NCBI GenBank assembly: GCA_003670925.1
Contig: QWQG01000165.1
Span: 1 to 64,000, forward strand
DNA length: 64,000 nt
Direction of reading: 5' to 3'
DNA from: Planctomycetota bacterium
Lineage (GTDB): Bacteria > Planctomycetota > Planctomycetia > Planctomycetales > Planctomycetaceae
Part shown: piece after piece, positions 1 to 10,199 of the stretch
Layout of the letters: each line of letters begins with the position of its first letter
How positions within the stretch are numbered: the stretch's first letter is position 1
Translations under genes and position numbers: made by a program
The notes under the pieces: model-generated
Database searches by the model: none
What the model was told of the DNA's origin: nothing
The model's input: only the letters and a program-made list of their open reading frames with translations

Positions 1-139
1 CAATCCACCTGTAGGCGATAAGTGGAACAACTGAGGGCAATCGCACGTTGGAACTGGTCTCGGTCCAATGATTGCATGAGTTCATCTTTCGTCAAGGGTG
101 GGAAATCCGCCCTGCGGTTGATGACGAAGGAGCGAAGCG

Positions 140-319
140 ATGATGCGCGGACCGGCAGGCGTTATTTACAAACACTTTGAAGAAGTTACAGATCCGCGAA
201 TCAATCGAGGCACCAAACGCGTGAATAGCACTTCAAGCCGTGCTGCCTCTCCCCTGTGCCAGGCCATCGCGGAAGGCTTCATTCTCGATGTGCTGAACAC
301 CTCCACAACCTCTGACTGA
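140..319 (+). pseudogene. Relic of the N-terminal region of an ISAs1/DDE-type transposase (59 codons)
   Basis: Direct translation MMRGPAGVIYKHFEEVTDPRINRGTKRVNS...; the 'hFeevtDPRinRg' motif matches the conserved N-terminus of ISAs1-type transposases. No catalytic part follows; below the ORF-track length cut-off. Confidence 0.5.
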
Positions 320-403
320 TACTGGGCGATCTGAAATAAGGTGCAGGAAGATCCCGCGTTCGGTGCGGTGAAATCTACCTCTAGATTCTGTTGAAGAGGC
401 TGT

Positions 404-3400
404 TCATTTCAGAGCCATGCGTGATTTTGAATCTGGCATCCGGTGCTGTCCGTTCGCCAGCCCAAGCGATAAATTGAGTTGCGCACAGGCGGGTGGCAGA
501 CTCCGGGTGTCACCTGCGGAATCGCGAGGTGTCCACAGATACTGCCAACGACTCCATTCCGTCAGCGATTCGTAAAAGAGTACGGCATCACGGTTGGTTG
601 GAAAAATACCAGCGGCCGTTGCTTGACCGCTTGGTAAAGGCCGGAGCAAGCCTTTGCCCGACAAAGCCACGGTCAGCTCGTTTTCGAAATCGCTATTTGG
701 CCAGATGGCAAACCCGTCGGCCGTAATATCATACGGCTGGAAATTCAAAAAATGAGACTCCAGTTGCTCGCGAACCAGATCGATCCCGGACTTTCTAAAG
801 AAACCCTCGAGGGCATTCTGAAACGATTTGAGTTGATCGGTCGACGCGAATCTCAGCCAGCCTGATTCCGCGACTGATGCCGCCACCCAGCCGCTTTGCT
901 CCTGAAACAGGAGTCGGACTGGGGGGGTGCCCAAGCGGCTGCACTCTAGTTCCACATAAAAGCTGTTCGATGCCGCATGAACTCGACCGCAGTGCAGACC
1001 TGCATCCTTCCAGATCAGGCAAAATTTAAGGAGACTGACGAGTTCTCTTTCGACAAAACTCCGGATGGCTTTTTCAACATGTTCCAATTGCTCACGACTT
1101 GCACGCCGGGCGCTGAAGCGGCGGAATGATGCTTCTTGGTGTTCCAGCCGCCGCATGCGGCGAAACAGCTTTGGTAACGTGCCAGAATGAATCCCTGGCC
1201 GCAGCAAACGCGCAACAGTTTCTCCGTGACTACCGACCGGCGCAGGTGTGAGTTGTTGTTGGCGATTCGCCTGATAGAGCCGCCAGTTTTCCTTCAACTC
1301 CCAGACCACGAACCCAAAAATTCCCGGCAGGAAAAAGATATTAAAACCCGTCACCATGCCCGCCAGCCAGCTTCCCATGTACGGTTCGCACAACATAAAC
1401 ATCCATGCGCTGAGACCTTTAATGAAAGGGAAAAAAATCTTGTGGGCCACTGTGACAACCGGGAAGTGCTTGACGGGATGCAGCGTTGGTTCAATCAGCA
1501 GATTGACGTAAATTCGGATAAGAAACGACACAAAAGACCAGATGACTCCTACAAACGCTTTTGCCACAATTGACAGCCAACTCTCGTCACTGTGAAACCG
1601 TAGCCATTCATCGACAGCATACAGGAAGCGTTCGATAAAATTCAGCACGAGCCGGAACGTGTCGATAATCCAGTCAATCACCGCCATCACCACGCGTGCC
1701 CGCAACTTGTACCACGTATTGCCGACCCATTCTGCCGTCAGTTCTTGCGCATCCTGTCCCAACCGAGAATTCAAGGCTATGCTCAACAGAATCGCGATCG
1801 TCCCGGTCCACCACCATGTCAGTGTTTCCCCGATGATGAGCCATGGAATGGCACGCGTGCACAGCAGCGCTATGATGCTCGGTGACAATACGAGTCGCCG
1901 GATGCGTACGAACGTGCGATTTCGCAGCAGGAGTTGCACAAACGGCAGGCGCAAAATCTTCAGCGGCAAATCGATTAAAATCATCCGCGTCCGTCGCCAA
2001 ACCGACAAGACGGTTCGAAAGAACCAGCGTCGGAACGGTACGACGTGAATCAGAAACATCAGGAGAAAGCCGGTTACCAGAATCCAAGACAGCATTTCCA
2101 ACTGCCGATCGACAATCTGATCGACTGCATCGTCAGCAGTCAGTGTTGTCACGGCGATCACTTCGCGTAGTTCTTTATCGGCAGTCAGTTGATCTAAATT
2201 CGCTCGTGTTGCGTGAACAGGGTCTTCTTGTGGGCTGGCATCTCGCTCGGATTCAGCATTGTCTTCGAGTGTTTGACGTGGCGTATCGCGCGCATCTTTT
2301 TTAGCGTCAGCGATCAGTGCGGGCTGACGCGCAACCTCCGCCGGAATGGTTGCCGTCTCATCGGCAGGACCGGGTCTGTTCGTGACAACGTCCGGGTGTT
2401 CAATATTGGTGAACGCACCTCGACGGTTAAACAAGCCGATGATATGGCTGACGCCTTCCACGATAACGACGGCCCCTCCGAACGGGATGATCAAAAACTG
2501 TGTCGCAAATCTCCCGACGCGTGTCCCAAAAAACAGCGAACTCGTGATTTGCAACCAGCGCAGATAAAACTCGCCGCGACGATAGACGCCGTCCATCGCG
2601 ACATCTAGCCTGTCATCAGCCCGCAACAAATGGTCACCGCGATAGAGTTCGGTAAATTCGCTGAGGTCCGGCAACTTGAGATCATTCTTGCTGATCGCAT
2701 CACGCAAGTAGCCCATTGTCAGGTAGCCACGGCTGGCGATGCAGTCGAGCGAATCCTCAACGAGCTTGTCGAAAGCCACCTGTTCCGGCACGCTTGTCGG
2801 CTTGAGTTCAACGTCCATGAGCGTCTGACTGAGGGCCGGACGCATCCGTGTCCGCATCTGATCTTCCGCCAACCGAGTGGCATCGTGCAGCAGTTGCGTC
2901 AACCGCTGACGCTCAACCCCGCTCAAGCGCACATACACCAAACGCGATGCCGCGCTCGCCAGATGCTTGGCCATCGTCACTTCCCGCAGATTCGTCAGCG
3001 GACGGCGCATGGGTGTTTGGCCGCGACTTACGATCCACTTGACTAGATCGACCTTGTAGGTGACGCGTTCATGATCGAGACACACTTTTTGCAGATCGTA
3101 GAGCAAGCGTTTTTCCGAATTCCAAAATCCATGCACGGAGTTTGTGGCGAGTTCCGACAGCGACAAGTGCCAGTTCTCGGTTTCTTGTTCTGGAAACTCA
3201 ATCGCCCGCCGCAGGCGTTCGGTCAAGAACTGAAGGTCGGTGCGGGCTTTCTCTGTGGCCGCATTTCGCTTGTCGGATGATGTGGCTCGTTGTGACGCCA
3301 TGATGGCGTTGACGGCCGCTGCAACCGTGTTGCCGCGTTCGTTATTGCGATCACGCCGTCGCAGCAGACGCACGTAAGCACGGTCGGATTGTGTGATCCC

Positions 3401-4141
3401 CGTGTCTAGAGTCCAGTTGCGGCGCGTACTCACGAGGGCGGCTTCATCGCGCACGACATGCGGTGTCAGATCAGGCGTCGTCGCGCCGTACAATTGTGTG
3501 CGTGCGTAAATCTCGTCAGCGTTGATGTCCCGAGACAACACGTTCGTCAGTTGCGGTTGGCCCGCCAACGATGGGAACCAAGCAGCCAAGATGTCTGGCT
3601 CAAAACGCTGCAGTTCGCAGTAGAGTGCAATAAATTCCCGCCATGCCTCGATCCGCGAATCGGGATCGATCAACCGATGTTCGCTCCGCAGCACGAAGTG
3701 TGCTTCATCAAACTCGACCTGACCGATTTCGGCGATGCGTTCCTGCACATCAGATCGCCCGAGCTTGAGCTGGCACTTGAGAGTTAACTGGCGATCGAGT
3801 TCTGCGTGAAACAGGCGACGCCAGACTTGCTGCAGCAGTTCCTGCAGTGGCCAGTGCTCCAGTTCGCCTTCTTCCGGCTGACTGATCAGCAGACATCTGT
3901 CGGGCAAGTTGGAAAATGTTGCGAGGCCAAGTTCATCCGGATGTGTCAAATGCCGCACATCCACTGCAGCCACAACTTGGCTTTCTGGATGTGGAATCGA
4001 AGCCGACAGCTGGGCAAATCCAAATTGCTCGCGAATTACACGCCGAATTACCCGGCTCTCGACAAGGTAAGCCGATGCATCAGCTTGAGACAACGCTCGT
4101 CGGAGCTCATCAATTCGTGAAATTCCATCTCCCCGTGACAC
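404..4141 (-). CDS. Very large multi-pass membrane protein of unknown function (1245 aa)
   Basis: Long ORF, GTG start preceded by AAGGAGA; soluble N-terminal half, central and C-terminal blocks of hydrophobic helices, soluble C-terminal domain. Confidence 0.85.
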   Translation of the reverse strand: MSRGDGISRIDELRRALSQADASAYLVESRVIRRVIREQFGFAQLSASIPHPESQVVAAVDVRHLTHPDELGLATFSNLPDRCLLISQPEEGELEHWPLQELLQQVWRRLFHAELDRQLTLKCQLKLGRSDVQERIAEIGQVEFDEAHFVLRSEHRLIDPDSRIEAWREFIALYCELQRFEPDILAAWFPSLAGQPQLTNVLSRDINADEIYARTQLYGATTPDLTPHVVRDEAALVSTRRNWTLDTGITQSDRAYVRLLRRRDRNNERGNTVAAAVNAIMASQRATSSDKRNAATEKARTDLQFLTERLRRAIEFPEQETENWHLSLSELATNSVHGFWNSEKRLLYDLQKVCLDHERVTYKVDLVKWIVSRGQTPMRRPLTNLREVTMAKHLASAASRLVYVRLSGVERQRLTQLLHDATRLAEDQMRTRMRPALSQTLMDVELKPTSVPEQVAFDKLVEDSLDCIASRGYLTMGYLRDAISKNDLKLPDLSEFTELYRGDHLLRADDRLDVAMDGVYRRGEFYLRWLQITSSLFFGTRVGRFATQFLIIPFGGAVVIVEGVSHIIGLFNRRGAFTNIEHPDVVTNRPGPADETATIPAEVARQPALIADAKKDARDTPRQTLEDNAESERDASPQEDPVHATRANLDQLTADKELREVIAVTTLTADDAVDQIVDRQLEMLSWILVTGFLLMFLIHVVPFRRWFFRTVLSVWRRTRMILIDLPLKILRLPFVQLLLRNRTFVRIRRLVLSPSIIALLCTRAIPWLIIGETLTWWWTGTIAILLSIALNSRLGQDAQELTAEWVGNTWYKLRARVVMAVIDWIIDTFRLVLNFIERFLYAVDEWLRFHSDESWLSIVAKAFVGVIWSFVSFLIRIYVNLLIEPTLHPVKHFPVVTVAHKIFFPFIKGLSAWMFMLCEPYMGSWLAGMVTGFNIFFLPGIFGFVVWELKENWRLYQANRQQQLTPAPVGSHGETVARLLRPGIHSGTLPKLFRRMRRLEHQEASFRRFSARRASREQLEHVEKAIRSFVERELVSLLKFCLIWKDAGLHCGRVHAASNSFYVELECSRLGTPPVRLLFQEQSGWVAASVAESGWLRFASTDQLKSFQNALEGFFRKSGIDLVREQLESHFLNFQPYDITADGFAIWPNSDFENELTVALSGKGLLRPLPSGQATAAGIFPTNRDAVLFYESLTEWSRWQYLWTPRDSAGDTRSLPPACAQLNLSLGLANGQHRMPDSKSRMALK

Positions 4142-4234
4142 CGTATCTCCTTTTCAAATTCGGACAGCCGTCCGATGAGCTCCGTGGTACTCTAGTGGCC
4201 GGGCCATCATTGCAAAAGCGCCGACGTTGGTGAA

Positions 4235-4276
4235 ATGTCGAAGCCGACACATCGTTCGACATGGAGTGTCGGTTTC
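4235..4276 (+). promoter_or_regulatory. Overlapping inverted repeats that can form two mutually exclusive hairpins
   Basis: ATGTCGAA (4235-4242)/TTCGACAT (4255-4262) and GAAGCCGACAC (4240-4250)/GTGTCGGTTTC (4266-4276). Confidence 0.35.
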
Positions 4277-4518
4277 TCAACTTGCTGGGGTGTTTTCTGC
4301 TTTTGCATGCCGCATTGATTTTTACAGGAGGGGATGCGCTTCCAGCCCGTCCAACGCATCCTTTTTACAAACTGACTAGAAACTGCTGTATTTTCCGGAT
4401 GAACTGCTTGGTTTTTGACAGCGACTGCGGTAATTCAGTCATCTTCAATGATGCCGATCACCAGCGGACACATCGTTGTCAACGGGAAAATTTGCTTCAA
4501 TCCAAGGAGGAAGTAGTA

Positions 4519-5766
4519 ATGACATCTCAAGCAAAAACGTCCGGTCATTCTTATGGTGCCTATGCTTGGATTATTGTGGCGCTGCTGTTTCCGGTGGCGC
4601 TGCTCAATTACCTAGATCGGCAGATGCTGGCAGCGATGAAGCAGTCGATGGTGAGTGATATTCCTTCGATCAGCGACAAAGAACATTGGGGCGTTGTACT
4701 CGCAAGCTTCAAATGGGTGTACGCAATTCTGAGTCCCGTGGGGGGCTATGTCGCTGACCGTTACAGTCGTCGCCATGTGATCGTGTTGAGTCTCTTTGTC
4801 TGGTCACTTGTGACTTTTGCCACGGGTTTCGTCCACACATATGACCAACTGGTCTGGACACGGGCTTTGATGGGAATCAGTGAAGCCTTTTATATCCCCG
4901 CGGCGTTGGCTTTAATTACGGATTTTCACGTTGGTCGGACACGATCGACGGCGGTGAGTGTTCATCAGGCGGGGATTTACTCAGGGCTCATTTTAGGTGG
5001 CCTCACGGGGTTTGTCGCAGAAGATCCGATGCTCGGTTGGCGGACAGCATTCTACTGCTGTGGCGTACTTGGCATTCTGTATTCCGTGCCACTGATGCTC
5101 TTCTTGCGGAACCCCGCGCGTGCAGCTGAGCGCGCCCCGACCGATCCACTCGCGGCGCTTCGTGAATTGCTCACTAATCGCAATTTTCTCCTGCTGGTGG
5201 TTTACTTTACGTTGCCTGCGATTGCGGGCTGGGTCGTGAAGGACTGGATGCCCGATATTCTGCGGGAAAAATTTAATTTAAAGCAGGGGAAGGCGGGGTT
5301 GGTTTCAATGTTTGTCCATCCAGCATCGATTATGGGGGCGGCCATTGGCGGTCTATTGGCAGACTCCTGGATGAAGAAAGCAAACCGCGGCCGGATTTTT
5401 GTGAGTGCGATCGGGATGGCCATGTTTTTACCCGCATTGTTCAGTGTCGGCAACGCTTCATCGTTTTCAGTCGCCGTGATGGGCTTGGTTGTGTTCGGCC
5501 TTGGCTGGGGATTCTTCGACTGCAACAACATGCCGATCCTGTGCCAACTCACACGTCCTCAGCTGCGGGCCACCGGCTATGGAATCATGAACCTAGTCAG
5601 TATTAGTTGCGGAGGATTCAGCGACTGGGGCTTCGGGTTTTTGCGAGACCGCAACGTACCCCTCAACCTGATCTTCGGCGCGTTCGCACTGGTCGCGGCG
5701 GTGTCAATCGGGGTCGTGCTGCTGATTCGTCCACAACCGCAGACTGAGACGGAGTCACCCGTGTAA
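4519..5766 (+). CDS. MFS transporter
   Basis: Start chosen at ATG with AAGGAGGA upstream; 'NYLDRQMLAAM...GGYVADRYSRRHVI' MFS signature; about 12 hydrophobic segments. Confidence 0.9.
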   Translation: MTSQAKTSGHSYGAYAWIIVALLFPVALLNYLDRQMLAAMKQSMVSDIPSISDKEHWGVVLASFKWVYAILSPVGGYVADRYSRRHVIVLSLFVWSLVTFATGFVHTYDQLVWTRALMGISEAFYIPAALALITDFHVGRTRSTAVSVHQAGIYSGLILGGLTGFVAEDPMLGWRTAFYCCGVLGILYSVPLMLFLRNPARAAERAPTDPLAALRELLTNRNFLLLVVYFTLPAIAGWVVKDWMPDILREKFNLKQGKAGLVSMFVHPASIMGAAIGGLLADSWMKKANRGRIFVSAIGMAMFLPALFSVGNASSFSVAVMGLVVFGLGWGFFDCNNMPILCQLTRPQLRATGYGIMNLVSISCGGFSDWGFGFLRDRNVPLNLIFGAFALVAAVSIGVVLLIRPQPQTETESPV

Positions 5767-5999
5767 ATTCGTGGCGACTCGGAGCAGAACGGCAGCTCAT
5801 CACAACTCTTCTGGGGACTGGCTATCACTGCGGACGGCGGTGATTTAAAATATCGCACAGCGAGGGCGATGCTGATGAGGAAGATTCACGACCATGAATA
5901 GCTCAAGATGACATTGCTTAATCCAGTTCCACCCACCTTGCAGTTCGCTTCAGATCCCTTTTGAGTATCGCGAACTGTGCCAAAAATCAGGACATCCTC

Positions 6000-8123
6000 A
6001 TGCCAAGACGATCCCTTCAAACTTCTCTCCTAAATGGTGCCGCGCTGTGCGGTCTGATGCTGTGTGCCATTGGCATTCCGGAGGCAACTGCGTTCACCGA
6101 TGCACCTGAAGGCTTTAAACCGTTGTTCAATGGCCGTGACCTGAGCGGCTGGAAGGGACTGGTGGGGAATCCGAAGACGCGAGCGGCGATGCCACCCGAA
6201 GAACTGGCGTTACAGCAAAAGAAAGCTGACGCGAGCATGCGGGCGCATTGGAGCGTAGTAGACGGTGTGCTCGTTTTCGACGGAAAAGGAGAAAGCCTGT
6301 GTACCGCTAGCGATTATGGTGACTTTGAACTCTACGTCGACTGGAAGATCCTTAAAGGTGGTGACAGTGGTCTGTATCTCCGGGGAAGTCCCCAAGTCCA
6401 GATGTGGGATACGAACTTTGAGGATTACTATCGTCACGGAGCAGAGAACGGTTCTGGTTCACTCTGGAATAACCAACGAAACCCTCGGTTCCCTTTGCAG
6501 AAAGCCGACAAACCGGTTGGCGAGTGGAACACGTTTTTCATTCGGATGGTGGGCGAACGCGTCACCATTCGCCTGAACGATCAGCTCGTTGTCGACAACG
6601 TCGTTCTCGAAAATCTGTGGGAACGCGAACTGCCAATTTACCCTCGCGGGCAAATTGAACTGCAAAACCACGGCAACACGCTGTATTTTAAGCATCTGTA
6701 CGTACGAGAAATCGGGTCTGAAGAAGCCAACACACTGCTTGCGAAAAACGAGGCACATCACTACGCCAGCATCTTTAATGGGCGTGACTTCAGTGGCTGG
6801 AAAGGCGAGCTGGAGAATTATGATGTGGTGGACGGATCATTCAGTTGTAAAGAGGGCAAGGGTGGCACAGTCTTCACTGAAAAACAATATGCCGATTTTA
6901 GCGCTCGCATGGAATTCAAACTTCCGCCGGGCGGCAACAACGGGCTAGCCCTCCGTTACCCTGGCGCTGGTTATCCGCATGTCGATGGCCTTGAGTTGCA
7001 GGTGCTGGATTCTGAAGATCCGCAGTACGCGGCGCTCGATCCGCGACAGTATCACGGTTCAGTCTATGGACTCGTGGCTGCGCATCGCGGCTATTTGCGT
7101 CCAACCGGCGAATGGAATTTTCAACAGGTGACGATGCGCGGTTCAAAAATCAAAGTCGAACTCAACGGTTTTACAATTTTAGATAGCGACCTGAGTACGG
7201 TGCAGGAGTCAAAGGATGGAGCTGTGCCTCCTGGCGCAAAAAATCAGAGCGGTCACTTCGGATTTGCTGGGCACAATGACCCTGTGTCCTTCCGTAATCT
7301 TGCCATTCGTGAACTTCCCGGCGAACCTGCCGAACCTCCCTCACGGGAGACAGCCATTAGTCCCAAAGGTGGCCCTATTAAGTTGTTTAACGGACGGAAC
7401 ATGGACGGCCTGTACACTTGGATCAAAGATGCAACTTGGTCAGATCCTAATAAGGTGTTCACAGTCAAGGATGGCCTGCTTCATATTTCGGGTAACGGTT
7501 ATGGCGGGATCATCACGAACCAAGCTTATCGTGATTATCATTTGATTCTGGAATTCAAATTGGGCGACAAGACGTGGGCCGAACGTGTCGATCGAGCCCG
7601 CGATTCCGGGTTGCTCCTCCACTGTTGGGGTCCCGAAGGCGGCTATGGGCTTACGTGGATGGCGTCGATCGAGGCGCAGATTATTGAGGGCGGTGTGGGC
7701 GATATTCTGGTGCTGACCGGAACACATCCCGAAACGGGCCAAGTGTTTCCCACGACGTTGACGGCGGAGACCACCAAAGACCGCGACGGAGAGCTTGTCT
7801 GGAAAAAAGGCGGTGACCCCGCCACTATTTCGGCGGGCCGCATCAACTGGTTTGGCCGAGATGTGGAATGGGCCGACACGCTTGGCTTTCGAGGACGCGA
7901 AGACGTGGAAAGCAAGCACGGCGAATGGACTCGAATGGAGGTCATCGCCGACGGCGGGCATTTACTGTACAAGGTCAACGGCGTCGTGGTGAATGAAGCA
8001 ATTGCAGCCAAACCAGATTTCGGAAAACTTCTGTTGCAGACCGAGCAGGCCGAAATGTTTGTCCGCCGATTTGAACTCTGGCCTTTGGGGCAAGCTCCAG
8101 AGGACGAACTGCAACAGGACTAA
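6000..8123 (+). CDS. Secreted protein with three DUF1080 (3-keto-disaccharide hydrolase/LamG-like) domains
   Basis: Signal peptide; three repeats opening with 'LFNGRDLSGWKG', 'IFNGRDFSGWKG', 'LFNGRNMDGLYTW'. Confidence 0.9.
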   Translation: MPRRSLQTSLLNGAALCGLMLCAIGIPEATAFTDAPEGFKPLFNGRDLSGWKGLVGNPKTRAAMPPEELALQQKKADASMRAHWSVVDGVLVFDGKGESLCTASDYGDFELYVDWKILKGGDSGLYLRGSPQVQMWDTNFEDYYRHGAENGSGSLWNNQRNPRFPLQKADKPVGEWNTFFIRMVGERVTIRLNDQLVVDNVVLENLWERELPIYPRGQIELQNHGNTLYFKHLYVREIGSEEANTLLAKNEAHHYASIFNGRDFSGWKGELENYDVVDGSFSCKEGKGGTVFTEKQYADFSARMEFKLPPGGNNGLALRYPGAGYPHVDGLELQVLDSEDPQYAALDPRQYHGSVYGLVAAHRGYLRPTGEWNFQQVTMRGSKIKVELNGFTILDSDLSTVQESKDGAVPPGAKNQSGHFGFAGHNDPVSFRNLAIRELPGEPAEPPSRETAISPKGGPIKLFNGRNMDGLYTWIKDATWSDPNKVFTVKDGLLHISGNGYGGIITNQAYRDYHLILEFKLGDKTWAERVDRARDSGLLLHCWGPEGGYGLTWMASIEAQIIEGGVGDILVLTGTHPETGQVFPTTLTAETTKDRDGELVWKKGGDPATISAGRINWFGRDVEWADTLGFRGREDVESKHGEWTRMEVIADGGHLLYKVNGVVVNEAIAAKPDFGKLLLQTEQAEMFVRRFELWPLGQAPEDELQQD

Positions 8124-8537
8124 ACTCAAGGTGGTACATCTGCTGCCAATGCACAACTGCGTCTGGAGCTGAATTTGCGAGAATTCAAACTGGCGGGTCC
8201 CCGCCGAATTCTTGCAGATCCAGCGACGGAAAAGCGAAGATATTCTCTGCCGCTCGCATCAGAGTCCAACAGGGCGATCCCTCTCGCAATGACTCAACGC
8301 CACCTCTACCAGACGCCGACGAGTCTCACATGCTGAGGCAAAAATCCACATTTACCCCCCTAGATCGCCCGGATCCTGACGATTGAGCTAGCAGTTTCAT
8401 GACTTTTAGCTCCGTTTTCGGAGGGCCATGTTCCGGTGCTTGACCATCAGACACGGGCACCCAATAATTTGCCGCTCTTCAGGAGACTCACCCGTTTCCT
8501 AAACCGCTCTTGCCACATCTCGCGGGATTTTGACACA

Positions 8538-8927
8538 ATGAAGCCGGAAGAATTGACGAGTTTTCGGATGTTGCTGAGATTGCTTCAAGCACGCTTACGT
8601 GGCGATGTCGAGCAACTGCAGGAAGAGGCATTTTCAAGCTCAGAAGCGGGCGGCGACCAGCGGTCTTCCAATCATATGGCCGAAATGGGTTCAGACGCAT
8701 GGGATCTAGATTTCGCATTACAGCTTGTCGAAAACGATCAAGGTGTGCTGGATGAAATTTCACATGCCTTGAAGAAATTCGATGAAGGGCGTTATGGACT
8801 CTGTGAATTTTGTCTGGAGCAGGGACTTCCGGAAACCAAATCTAGAATTCCCAAAGCACGGTTGCAGGCGATTCCACATGCTCGAAACTGTGTCGATTGT
8901 GAACGAAAAAAGGAATTGAGCCGTTGA
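8538..8927 (+). CDS. TraR/DksA family C4 zinc-finger protein
   Basis: 'FDEGRYGLCEFCLEQGLPETKSRIPKARLQAIPHARNCVDCERK' DksA-type zinc finger; internal ATG preferred. Confidence 0.88.
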   Translation: MKPEELTSFRMLLRLLQARLRGDVEQLQEEAFSSSEAGGDQRSSNHMAEMGSDAWDLDFALQLVENDQGVLDEISHALKKFDEGRYGLCEFCLEQGLPETKSRIPKARLQAIPHARNCVDCERKKELSR

Positions 8928-9487
8928 AGCCGACTGTGACCAGAACTCGAATTCCTGTGTATGCTGCGATCACCATTTTAGGGTTGTCGGCAGACTTGGG
9001 AAGCAAGGAATGGGCGTTTCAGTCGCTGGGTCTCCACGGTCGTTCCCGCCTGTTCATCGATTCATGGCTCAAATTTGATCTCCTGACAAATCTGAATTAT
9101 GGTGCCCTCTGGGGATTTGGCCAAGGGATGGCTCCCGTGTTTGCTGTCCTTAGCATCGGAGCCTTTGTCGGTGTCATCTACTGGCTGTTTTTTTGTGGAG
9201 CGGCATCCAGTCTGTGGACGACGGTGGCTCTCGCGCTCGTTTCTGGTGGCACGCTCGGCAATCTCTATGATCGTCTGGGACTGCACGGAGTTCAGCCGCC
9301 CGGTGCGACGAAACCCGCGTTGGCAGTTCGTGACTTTCTGCATTTTCAATTTGGCAACTATGATTACCCGATTTTCAACATTGCAGACAGCTGCTTGGTC
9401 GCCGGAGCTATCATGCTGATGCTGCAATCGCTGAAGTCTGTCCCCGCTGAGACGCTGAGCAAAGCAACGACAAACGACGCGGCTTGA
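8924..9487 (+). CDS. lspA: Lipoprotein signal peptidase (signal peptidase II)
   Basis: Four hydrophobic segments; conserved Asp motifs 'GNLYDRLG' and 'FNIADSCLVAG'; 4-nt overlap with the upstream DksA-family gene; TTG start. Confidence 0.88.
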   Translation: MKPTVTRTRIPVYAAITILGLSADLGSKEWAFQSLGLHGRSRLFIDSWLKFDLLTNLNYGALWGFGQGMAPVFAVLSIGAFVGVIYWLFFCGAASSLWTTVALALVSGGTLGNLYDRLGLHGVQPPGATKPALAVRDFLHFQFGNYDYPIFNIADSCLVAGAIMLMLQSLKSVPAETLSKATTNDAA

Positions 9488-9818
9488 AACCCAGCCAGAT
9501 CATGAGTGCTATTCCACGGTGGGATCGTAATACTGCGTGTCAGCTGTAGAGGGTATTCTTTGTTGCTGAGAGCGTTACAGCATTCCGGAAGCCAGTGCGT
9601 CACCGGCGAAAGTTTCGTTGTGTGGATCGAATGTTAATGAGCGTTGGGGCGTCGTTGCGATGTGAGCTAGATCGCAGGAACAGGAGAAAACGGATTTCTC
9701 GCAGCAATTAGATTTTTGTTCAGAATTCCCGGTTCCTGTTCGCGAACAAGTCTGCAAGGAAATTTGTTGTTTCAGTATGTTCTGACACGAATCTTGATTA
9801 CTCTTCCCCCCGACACGT

Positions 9819-9904
9819 GGCCAGGTGGCGAAATAGGCAGACGCACGGGACTTAAAATCCCGGGCCCCTAAAGGGGCGTACGGGTTCGATTCCCGTCCTG
9901 GCTA
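9819..9904 (+). tRNA. tRNA-Leu (anticodon TAA)
   Basis: GGCCAGG...CCTGGCT acceptor with G-U at position 1:72, anticodon stem CGGGACTTAAAATCCCG, variable arm GGGCCCCTAAAGGGGC, T-arm ACGGGTTCGATTCCCGT. Confidence 0.93.
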
Positions 9905-10199
9905 ATTGAAAACTCAGTGCAAAATTGGTCGTGATAGCACGCTGCCGACCAAGCCGCGCTTGGTCGTTCCTATTTCTGGCGCTGCCGGGCTGCGTGGCGG
10001 TGTTGATGCTAGTGACGACCCTGAAGCTCTACCTGCTGGGATTGAACAGAGGGCTGTGGTAATCGAGCACAACACCAGTCGCATTGATCATGCGTATTTA
10101 CTCACCAAGTCGATACGGGGAACGCTCCTCGTCGCCCAAACCAGCGATGTTACGATTTGGGTAAGGTGTTGGTTGACGCTGCGGCTGTGGAAATGAGTC

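Noticed and set aside
1659-2608. Several 70-140 aa plus-strand ORFs opposite the 404-4141 gene
   Set aside because: Antisense shadow ORFs with biased composition and no family resemblance.
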